The notes under the pieces: generated by a model
Told to the model about the DNA's origin: nothing
The model's input: only the letters and a program-made list of their open reading frames with translations
The model's database searches: none
Translations under genes and position numbers: made by a program
In this document: piece after piece, positions 1-5,202 of the stretch
Layout of the letters: every line of letters begins with the position of its first letter
How positions within the stretch are numbered: the first letter of the stretch is position 1
NCBI GenBank assembly: GCA_003650865.1
Contig: QMSN01000086.1
Coordinates: 1-5,202, forward strand
Direction of reading: 5' to 3'
Length of the DNA stretch: 5,202 nucleotides
Source: Thermoprotei archaeon
GTDB lineage: Archaea; Thermoproteota; Methanomethylicia; Nezhaarchaeales; WYZ-LMO8

Positions 1-1081
1 ATGACGCAGCGACGGCTTTCCAACAAGGCTTGTAACTCGTGTTCTCACTTGGCCTTATTATGTGAAGAGCGGCCAAGAAGCTGAAAGATAAGAGCGGTAT
101 TACACCAAATGTCATTACTTGAAATAGACCTTCATTCATCTCGCTTGCGAAGACGAGTGCAGTCATAGACATCATGAGGGGGGCTAAGAGGAAAAGCGCT
201 AACATGGCCTCTCCCATTATGTTGACTTGATTAACAAAGCCTTCCCATCTCTCTTTAAGCACTGAAAACAGCTCTCTAGTCTTATCTTCAAGGTACCTTA
301 CAACATCTCCACCACTTCTTAATATGCTGGTGTAGCCCAGTATCCATGATGATAGAACTCTAGATGGATGGCGCTGCGCGTAAGAGTCCATAGCACTTAT
401 GGAATCCCCTCCCATGAATAAAGACTCTCTCTTCATTAGTAACCCCTCAGAGCTCATAGCTGGAAATATGCCAGAGCTAGCAGCTAAGCCGAGTATTCTC
501 GGCAGGGACAAGCCTGCATGAGACAATGCTGATGCCAATAGGCTAAAGAAGGGTAGCTCATCTTCCACTTGTTGTCTTCTTTTGGCATCTCTAATGCTCT
601 TTGATAACTTAGGTATAAGAGGTATTATTGGTATAGTGATTAGTGGTGTTAAAATTAGGGGATTATTCCACGCTAAAAAGGCTGCCAATGACGATATGGC
701 AATCACGAATGCTACAACTACTTGTAATAAGCACTTATGTAAGGGAAATTTGAGCTTATGGTGTTGAGAGCTAGCGGCTTCTCTTGACAGACCTAGTCTT
801 CCTATGATCTTCATGAAGAAGCTCTGTAGAGCACTTAAGACCTTGCCGAACGGTGAACCCATCTCTGGGTACACTATTACTATGTCTAATGAACTACCTG
901 AGAAAGAGAGATCACAAGCCTCAGCCTTAACTCTTTGTTCTCTACTCTTCTTAAGTAGCCAGAAAGCTATGAGAGCTAAAAGTAGAAGCGAAGAGACTAG
1001 TGTCGCTATGGGGCTTATAAAGGAAAGTACAAGCAGCAGTATGGAGACTGGAATTATGATCTTGCCAAGTTTAACGTTCAT
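1..1081 (-). CDS. TadC/FlaJ-family (T2SSF) pilus assembly platform membrane protein, 3' end outside window
   Basis: Predicted inner-core membrane protein of a type IV pilus-like machine, the platform on which the secretion ATPase works. The frame is open from ATG at 1081 to the window edge: 360 codons with no stop, so the C-terminus is missing. Visible architecture: two membrane segments at about residues 7-44, a short cytosolic part (45-115), a membrane hairpin at about 116-157, then a cytosolic helical domain at about 160-285 containing the T2SSF-type pattern 'ELPFFSLLASALSHAGLSL' (175-193) and 'LRSGGDVVRYLEDKT' (254-268), followed by membrane segments at about 287-310 and 320-343. Archaeal FlaJ/UpsF-type proteins are usually near 500 residues with two such domains, so perhaps a quarter is missing; a single-domain TadC ending soon after is the alternative. 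The ATG overlaps the end of the ATPase gene by 11 bases (ATGAACGTTAA) and has GGAGG 10 bases upstream, supporting this start and translational coupling. The family call rests on pattern recognition without a profile search. Confidence 0.9.
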   Translation of the reverse strand, partial: MNVKLGKIIIPVSILLLVLSFISPIATLVSSLLLLALIAFWLLKKSREQRVKAEACDLSFSGSSLDIVIVYPEMGSPFGKVLSALQSFFMKIIGRLGLSREAASSQHHKLKFPLHKCLLQVVVAFVIAISSLAAFLAWNNPLILTPLITIPIIPLIPKLSKSIRDAKRRQQVEDELPFFSLLASALSHAGLSLPRILGLAASSGIFPAMSSEGLLMKRESLFMGGDSISAMDSYAQRHPSRVLSSWILGYTSILRSGGDVVRYLEDKTRELFSVLKERWEGFVNQVNIMGEAMLALFLLAPLMMSMTALVFASEMNEGLFQVMTFGVIPLLSFSFLAALHIIRPSENTSYKPCWKAVAAS

Positions 1082-2603
1082 GAGCAGACGTCCTCCTATA
1101 GTAGAAGCTTCTTAAATGCGAGTACACATCCTCGAAGTCCAATACTCCATTCTTCACCAAGCTATCTATGAAGTTCTTTCTCTCAAGGAGCTCAGCTAAC
1201 AACTCATCTTCTGATATGCCTGTAGACTCCATTATGCGCCTTAGTTCTAGGCTTTTGTCCATCAGTTCGTAGGGGTCATCGGGAGTGAAGTTGTCTTCTG
1301 TAGGATTCCACGTGAAAAGTTTTACATATTGGTCATAGCTCTTCACCTCATCAACTTCAGTCACTCTTCTAATTGCATGCCTCTTCGACTTCGCAATTCT
1401 CTTCACGACCACCACGTTTGATATCAGGTCTATGTAGCCTGCCCCTACGTTTAGTGGTGGCGACGTGAGCCTTTCAACCATGGATTCAAAGTTAGAGCTA
1501 TGAAAAGTGCAGGCACATCCATGACCGCTAGCAGCAGCTTGAAAGAGGGCATAGGCCTCTTCTCCTCTAACCTCTCCAACTATGATGAAGTCTGCTCTTT
1601 CTCGGAATGAGAGCTTCACAAGATCAAAGAGATTTATCTCAGTTAAGTTCTCGCCTATGAGATAGGTATGCCTTGAAACCAGGGGCTTCCACCCCAAGTG
1701 TAGAAGATTGAGCTCTGCTACGTCTTCTATGCTTACAACTTTCCATGTCGGTTTGAGAAGCATAGCGAGACTGTTAAGGAGTGTTGTTTTACCACTAGCC
1801 ATGGGGCCTATTATCATAAGGAAAGCCTTGTTTTCCAATAACAACCACCAGTAAGCTGCCATTAGAGAAGATATGGTGTTGAAGCTGACTAGGTGACATA
1901 TTGTTAATGGCTTCTCTCGAAACTTTCGTATCGTTAGAGAAGGGCCGTGCGGCGTTACTTCTCTAGCGAACGTTATGGTGGCCCTATGCTTACCCGGCAA
2001 CATGACCTCAGCTATGGGGTAAGCCACGCTTACATGCTTTCCTCCCATGTGCGCCAACTTAATTAAATAGTTATTAAGTTCCTCCTCTTCTCTAAACACT
2101 ATGTTCGTGTAGAGCCAATCGTAAGCGCTGAACCTTCTATGAAAGACCCTAGCTGGCTTATTGATACCCTCTATGGATATGTCCTCTATCTCTGGATCCT
2201 CTATAAGTGGCTCGAGAGGACCAAATGCTAATAAATCGCGCTTTAAGTAGTAAAGAAGCTTACTTCGAGAGCTGTAAACTCTACTAGCTATTTCGAGTTC
2301 CCCTACGACTTCTCTAAGTTTTTCCTCAAGATACTTCATGGGATCTAACAAGAGAAGCCTATCAGGCTTTGCTCGATACCTCAATTCCTCGAGGAGCTCC
2401 CGATAGAGCTTAGCTTCGTCAGGAGTGAGCTCAGGCTCCTTAACTATGTAGTAACCGACACCTTCATGCTCCCCTACGACTATTTCCACTAAACCATTAG
2501 CTACGTAGTACCTGTCTAATTGACGGAAATACCTAGTCAACTGCAATGTTAGGTCATGAAGATCGCCGCCCCGAGACTCTCCTTTTACAAGCAAGGGGTG
2601 CAT
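1071..2603 (-). CDS. GspE/TadA/FlaI-family type IV pilus secretion ATPase (510 aa)
   Basis: Cytosolic hexameric ATPase expected to power assembly of the pilin-like proteins encoded upstream, working on the membrane protein encoded downstream. Numbered from ATG at 2603: N-terminal region 1-120; 'FGPLEPLIEDPEIEDISIEG' (127-146), the linker motif typical of this family; arginine-containing stretch at 207-228 ending SLTIRKF; Walker A GPMASGKTT (266-274); Asp box SIEDVAEL (291-298); Walker B FIIVGEVRGEEA (339-350) with candidate catalytic E344; His box GHGCACTFH (360-368). All key residues of an active enzyme appear present. The length matches FlaI/UpsE-type proteins (about 500 aa). An in-frame ATG at 2624 would add seven residues, but it has no Shine-Dalgarno site and would overlap the upstream gene by 17 bases. 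ATG 2603 has a perfect GGAGGTG 10 bases upstream and starts 4 bases after the preceding stop, so it is preferred. Oddities are Met instead of the usual Thr in Walker A and two cysteines in the His box. Whether it is pilus, bindosome or archaellum type cannot be told from motifs; the absence of an adjacent FlaH-like gene argues against archaellum. Confidence 0.95.
   Translation of the reverse strand: MHPLLVKGESRGGDLHDLTLQLTRYFRQLDRYYVANGLVEIVVGEHEGVGYYIVKEPELTPDEAKLYRELLEELRYRAKPDRLLLLDPMKYLEEKLREVVGELEIASRVYSSRSKLLYYLKRDLLAFGPLEPLIEDPEIEDISIEGINKPARVFHRRFSAYDWLYTNIVFREEEELNNYLIKLAHMGGKHVSVAYPIAEVMLPGKHRATITFAREVTPHGPSLTIRKFREKPLTICHLVSFNTISSLMAAYWWLLLENKAFLMIIGPMASGKTTLLNSLAMLLKPTWKVVSIEDVAELNLLHLGWKPLVSRHTYLIGENLTEINLFDLVKLSFRERADFIIVGEVRGEEAYALFQAAASGHGCACTFHSSNFESMVERLTSPPLNVGAGYIDLISNVVVVKRIAKSKRHAIRRVTEVDEVKSYDQYVKLFTWNPTEDNFTPDDPYELMDKSLELRRIMESTGISEDELLAELLERKNFIDSLVKNGVLDFEDVYSHLRSFYYRRTSAHER
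1092..1096 (-). promoter_or_regulatory. Shine-Dalgarno site GGAGG for the platform protein gene
   Basis: GGAGG, within AGGAGGAC, lies 10 bases before ATG 1081 and inside the 3' end of the ATPase gene. With the 11-base gene overlap it implies coupled translation of the ATPase and its membrane partner. Confidence 0.8.
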
Positions 2604-2607
2604 TAAG

Positions 2608-4323
2608 TCAACCCACCTCCACATTTATGCAGAATATGCCTTCATCACAAGCCATTAGAAGATGAGAAGAATCCAGCTTAACGACTTTGGTAGGGGAAGC
2701 TGGTAACTTAGCTATGCACTTATAAAGGGGGTCGACGCTATAGACGTGAGTTTCATTGAATACTACTATGGTAGAGGGATCCATGAGGGCTACATCTACC
2801 ACCTCGCCATTAGCTTGAAGTGTCTTCTCCACACTCAAGCTTGTATTGAAGATTACGAGAGAGCCATTACTTAAATGCAAGATGAGCTTCTTGTAGCTCT
2901 CTTCGTACTTCATGAAGTCTACAGTGCATTCTTCAAAATTCATCATTTTTACAACATTACCCGAGAAGTTTAAGCAGTAGAGGTATGAACCTGTAGATAC
3001 CACTAATGTGTCATTTACAAGGCAGAGATAGCACGGAGAGTCAGCGTCGCATGGATATAGAGACTTATACCAGCCAAGGGAGCCATTGATGATAGCGTGA
3101 AGCGTGGGTGGGAGGAGAATTCCTTGATCTAGATCCTCAGGGTCGCATCGATAATAGCTTGTTACGTCTTCAGCCCCTGCATACAGATGACCATTAACTA
3201 ATAGGAATATGTAAGTTGAATCTGACGAGTTAGCTAGCACTGCAGCTACAACTCTCGGCTTAAATATTAAGTCAGGGTTCTTTTCGTATTGAGCTGGATC
3301 GAAACCAACGTATAGGTCGTGTATGCATACCTCTTGTACTGTAAGCTCATTAAGGGTGGGCGCTGGAATCTCTCCGATAACAACACGAGACGATAAGGTG
3401 TACGTCCAGCTGTTGAAGTGTCTGGCATAGTTCTCCACGTATCCACCGTCTAAGCAAACACTCGGCAATAACACTATGTTGCTTTTCCTCCAAGCAAGAA
3501 ACGGGTAGTATATGGTGTGTTGAACTTCTTCCCTAATGTACTCTATGCTCTGATATATCACTTCTGAGGTATAATTATTGAAGAAGTTTTTTAGCCATAA
3601 TAACTTGCCATCTCTTCTTAGCGCTATCAGGTCTACATAGCTGTTGAGGGGGTCAAAGGTCTTCGTTAATATCATTGAGAGTATGGCGTCTAATTTCTCA
3701 ACATACGATACTGTCTGACACTCGCTATGCAAGTACTCTTTAGACCATACGATTGAGGAGTTCTCGAGATCTATGAGCATTACGCCACCTTCACGATACG
3801 CAGCAGCTACCGTAGGTTTTTCGAAGTCGACTACATCGATGTCCACTATAAGGTTTACATCGTTAGAGGGCACTTTAACCATGGTTTCATTGGTTGGCAT
3901 AAAGGTAAGGTTTAGCTTAAATTTAACGCCTCCCCTTGTTATGAGCACGACTTCTGAAGGTATCTCACCGAGTTGTTGAGCACCCATTACAAACGTCTTG
4001 GATGATGCAGGAGGAACTGCTAAGTTTAAGCGTTTAGTGAAGATGCGATCGCCGTCTCGATAGTATAAATATTGTATCACCACGCTTCTCATAGCATTAT
4101 TTGATATCTTAAAGATGACATGAGTGCCATTGCTGCGAGCTTTCACGCAAAGTCTACTCTCAGCAGCTAAGTTTGCAGCATACTCTAACTCCTGCTTTAA
4201 TGCTGAAGCGTAGTTCACGTAGGAAGATGCAAAGATCGCGAAGAGAGATGTGAATAGGGATATCAAGACAGCCATGAGGGCTAGCCCTACAAACGAGCTC
4301 AACCCTCTATTTCTCAACTTCAA
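2608..4323 (-). CDS. Pilin-like protein with class III signal peptide fused to a predicted extracellular beta-propeller (571 aa)
   Basis: No named family is recognised for the whole protein. The N-terminus has a short basic leader ending NRG, then LSSFVGLALMAVLISLF, an archaeal class III (type IV prepilin) signal; cleavage by a PibD-like peptidase is predicted after G7, leaving a membrane/core helix at about 8-37. Residues about 45-141 form a beta-rich pilin-like module ending VVLITRGGVKFKLN, resembling the end of the neighbouring small pilin. Residues about 155-571 hold repeated strand patterns with blade-like turns (GGVMLIDLENSSIVW at 179-193, DGKLLWLKN at 238-246, NGSLVIFNTS at 486-495, then ETHVYSVDP and EGIFCINVE), suggesting a PQQ/WD-like propeller of perhaps seven or eight blades. 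There are 13 cysteines and 12 N-x-S/T sequons, consistent with a glycosylated, possibly disulfide-linked surface protein. Translation starts at TTG 4323: an in-frame TAA lies immediately upstream and GGAGG lies 9 bases upstream. It overlaps the preceding gene by 17 bases. A role as adhesin or pilus-tip subunit is inference; a surface-anchored binding protein that merely uses the pilin export route is the alternative. Confidence 0.82.
   Translation of the reverse strand: MKLRNRGLSSFVGLALMAVLISLFTSLFAIFASSYVNYASALKQELEYAANLAAESRLCVKARSNGTHVIFKISNNAMRSVVIQYLYYRDGDRIFTKRLNLAVPPASSKTFVMGAQQLGEIPSEVVLITRGGVKFKLNLTFMPTNETMVKVPSNDVNLIVDIDVVDFEKPTVAAAYREGGVMLIDLENSSIVWSKEYLHSECQTVSYVEKLDAILSMILTKTFDPLNSYVDLIALRRDGKLLWLKNFFNNYTSEVIYQSIEYIREEVQHTIYYPFLAWRKSNIVLLPSVCLDGGYVENYARHFNSWTYTLSSRVVIGEIPAPTLNELTVQEVCIHDLYVGFDPAQYEKNPDLIFKPRVVAAVLANSSDSTYIFLLVNGHLYAGAEDVTSYYRCDPEDLDQGILLPPTLHAIINGSLGWYKSLYPCDADSPCYLCLVNDTLVVSTGSYLYCLNFSGNVVKMMNFEECTVDFMKYEESYKKLILHLSNGSLVIFNTSLSVEKTLQANGEVVDVALMDPSTIVVFNETHVYSVDPLYKCIAKLPASPTKVVKLDSSHLLMACDEGIFCINVEVG
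2614..2620 (-). promoter_or_regulatory. Shine-Dalgarno site GGAGGTG deciding the ATPase start
   Basis: GGAGGTG is a perfect match to the archaeal 16S rRNA anti-Shine-Dalgarno complement. It lies 10 bases before ATG 2603, inside the last codons of the pilin-propeller gene. The earlier in-frame ATG at 2624 lies upstream of this site and has none of its own. Confidence 0.85.
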
Positions 4324-4783
4324 TTACAACCCCCTCCCTTGTTATGAACATTAAGTCGTCAACGTAGAGAGGAGCGTCAGCTTCAAGAGTTACTGTAGTA
4401 ATGTTGAGAGGAGATAGCTCTGTGGAGTGTAAGTTGTAGGGCTTGCCGTTGACCACAGCTATAACAAGCACTACCTTAATCCTTGATGGATTGTAAAGGA
4501 CTAGTTTAACGCCTTTCTCATAGGGTACTTCATCTATCAATTTTATTTTAGCCGCTGACTCTAGTAGAGCTCTATAAGAGCTCTGACTCAAGGAGCTTGA
4601 GATGACGTTAGTCCTGTAGTATATGAAGGATAAAGAAATGCTTGACACTGTAAGTGTTATTGTAAAGAGTATTATGGCTGCGAAGAGCTCTGATATTCCT
4701 TCACTACGAAGATTAGAAGTGCGCCCCCTCCTAAAGTGATAAAAAAGAGGCCTTTTACATGAGTTCTTTGAGTACAGTTGCAT
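4307..4783 (-). CDS. Small archaeal type IV pilin-like protein with class III signal peptide (158 aa)
   Basis: Predicted structural or minor pilin of the system encoded downstream. Counting from ATG at 4783, a 29-residue basic leader (with FRRGRTSNLRSEG at its end) precedes ISELFAAIILFTITLTV, a hydrophobic helix at about 30-55. The G-[IV]-S-E start of the helix is typical of archaeal prepilins, with cleavage expected after G29. The remaining roughly 100 residues are beta-strand rich (KLVLYNPSRIKVVLVIAVVNG) and end FITREGVVIEVE, similar to the pilin module of the next gene. One sequon (NIT) is present. Start choice: an earlier in-frame TTG at 4822 directly follows an in-frame TAG and would overlap the upstream gene by 23 bases with only a weak upstream GGTG. 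ATG 4783 has AGGAGAG abutting the upstream stop with a 9-base spacer, so it is preferred. The leader is long for a prepilin, which leaves some doubt about the start. The gene ends inside the start region of the next gene (17-base overlap). No specific family name is recognised. Confidence 0.82.
   Translation of the reverse strand: MQLYSKNSCKRPLFYHFRRGRTSNLRSEGISELFAAIILFTITLTVSSISLSFIYYRTNVISSSLSQSSYRALLESAAKIKLIDEVPYEKGVKLVLYNPSRIKVVLVIAVVNGKPYNLHSTELSPLNITTVTLEADAPLYVDDLMFITREGVVIEVEK
4333..4337 (-). promoter_or_regulatory. Shine-Dalgarno site GGAGG deciding the TTG start of the pilin-propeller gene
   Basis: GGAGG sits within the purine run GGGAGGGGG (4338-4330), 9 bases before TTG 4323 and inside the coding sequence of the upstream pilin gene. 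The codon just before TTG is an in-frame TAA, so no longer start is possible. The next in-frame TTG, at 4317, has a less favourable spacing. Confidence 0.75.
4566..4584. repeat. Short perfect hairpin: AGAGCTCT, ATA loop, AGAGCTCT
   Basis: Two copies of the self-complementary octamer AGAGCTCT are separated by ATA, giving an 8-base stem with a 3-base loop, or equally a tandem direct repeat. A third copy lies at 4684-4691. All are inside the second pilin gene, where the hairpin falls in codons for SSYRAL. It may be a coincidence of codon choice; no function is assigned. Confidence 0.4.
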
Positions 4784-4792
4784 CTCTAGGCA

Positions 4793-4798
4793 CTCTCC
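4793..4798 (-). promoter_or_regulatory. Shine-Dalgarno site GGAGAG for the second pilin gene
   Basis: GGAGAG lies 9 bases before ATG 4783, immediately after the TAA stop of the upstream pilin gene (TAAAGGAGAG). This placement supports ATG 4783 as the start and suggests termination-coupled initiation. Confidence 0.65.
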
Positions 4799-4799
4799 T

Positions 4800-5202
4800 T
4801 TATCCTGCACTGCACTCAACAACTACTTGCTGAGCACCTTGGTCTGTGACAACCACTATGTTGTAGGTTTCACCGATGTCAACGTCTATTTCGTTACCCA
4901 CATACACTATAGTCAGGGATCCCCCGACATCTATTGTCTCATTGTTTGGAGATAGCAGAGTGTTGGATAGCGCCAAGAGATCCTTTGGTCCAGAGTTGTC
5001 GTAGATAGTTGCGTTAAGCAACTCTACAGTTATGGTCCCCTGGTTCTTCAAGGTTATCATTACGCTCACCTGACCAGAGGATGTCTTCGTTATCTTTGCA
5101 TCGGTTATCGTTATGGAGGTTATCTTCGACGTCGATCTAGCGTAAGTCACTGCGTACCAATAGATGAAGGAACCCATAGCCGCCACTACTCCTATGAGGA
5201 TC
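4800..5202 (-). CDS. Archaeal type IV pilin-like protein, 5' end outside window
   Basis: First visible gene of the operon; the frame is open through the window edge, so the start codon and signal peptide leader are missing. The 133 visible residues begin ILIGVVAAMGSFIYWYAVTYA, the distal part of a prepilin-type hydrophobic helix. An in-frame GTG at 5186 lies inside this helix and is not a credible start. After the helix, a beta-strand rich domain (about 25-133) contains VSVMITLKNQGTITVELLNA and ends YNIVVVTDQGAQQVVVECSAG-stop, with two sequons (N63, N87) and one cysteine close to the C-terminus. This layout of N-terminal helix plus Ig-like beta domain is typical of archaeal pilins and archaellins. 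Position upstream of a second pilin, a pilin-propeller protein, an ATPase and a platform protein supports a pilin role. It could be the major fibre subunit or another minor pilin; the sequence does not decide this. The TAA stop runs straight into the Shine-Dalgarno site of the next gene. Confidence 0.82.
   Translation of the reverse strand, partial: ILIGVVAAMGSFIYWYAVTYARSTSKITSITITDAKITKTSSGQVSVMITLKNQGTITVELLNATIYDNSGPKDLLALSNTLLSPNNETIDVGGSLTIVYVGNEIDVDIGETYNIVVVTDQGAQQVVVECSAG

Noticed and set aside
582..767. Plus-strand open frame of 61 codons
   Set aside because: It lies antisense within the platform protein gene, whose frame has clear membrane and T2SSF patterns; no Shine-Dalgarno site or recognisable protein.
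804..1115. Plus-strand open frame of 103 codons spanning the ATPase/platform junction
   Set aside because: It is antisense to two well-supported genes, is low in complexity (serine and methionine rich) and shows no domain.
3773..3979. Plus-strand open frame of 68 codons
   Set aside because: It is antisense to the pilin-propeller gene and has a shadow-like composition.
4737..4751. T-rich stretch (TTTTTTATC on the minus strand) as an archaeal terminator or TATA box
   Set aside because: It lies inside the leader of the second pilin gene in a tightly packed operon, and no start codon or transcript end fits it.
4820..4822. TTG as start of the second pilin gene
   Set aside because: It would overlap the upstream gene by 23 bases, has only a weak GGTG upstream, and would lengthen an already long leader; ATG 4783 has the better ribosome binding site.
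5184..5186. GTG as start of the first pilin gene
   Set aside because: The frame continues upstream to the window edge, and the GTG lies in the middle of the hydrophobic prepilin helix, so a start there would destroy the signal peptide.

Overview
The window is almost entirely coding and reads as one co-directional operon on the minus strand. In transcription order (high to low coordinates) it holds five genes: a small pilin-like protein cut off at its 5' end by the window edge (4800-5202), a second small pilin-like protein (4307-4783), a large protein with a pilin-like N-terminus and a predicted beta-propeller C-terminus (2608-4323), a GspE/TadA/FlaI-family secretion ATPase (1071-2603), and a TadC/FlaJ-family polytopic membrane platform protein that runs off the low-coordinate edge (1-1081).

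The organism is very probably an archaeon, most likely a thermophilic member of the Thermoproteota or a related lineage. The grounds are the archaeal class III (type IV pilin) signal peptides, the FlaI/FlaJ-like ATPase and platform pair, frequent AGA/AGG arginine and ATA isoleucine codons, strong GGAGG-type Shine-Dalgarno sites and a TTG start codon. Nothing in the window fixes the genus.

The genes fit together as a compact type IV pilus-like surface machine. The ATPase and platform protein would drive assembly, and the three class III proteins would be its substrates. No FlaH-like gene precedes the ATPase and no archaellum accessory gene is visible, so an archaellum operon is unlikely. The make-up of three class III proteins plus an E-type ATPase and an F-type membrane protein resembles the Sulfolobus bindosome (bas) and other archaeal adhesion-pilus systems, but orthology cannot be shown from sequence alone.

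The most unusual element is the 571-residue third protein. It appears to be a prepilin fused to a roughly 400-residue, cysteine-rich, multiply N-glycosylatable beta-propeller. Its pilin-like module ends in a strand very like the one that ends the neighbouring small pilin, suggesting duplication followed by acquisition of a large extracellular domain.

The four gene junctions are either overlaps or very short gaps, and at three of them the Shine-Dalgarno site lies inside the upstream coding sequence; at the fourth it abuts the upstream stop codon. There is no intergenic stretch long enough for a separate promoter or terminator, so both must lie outside the window. Plus-strand open frames are shadows of these genes.
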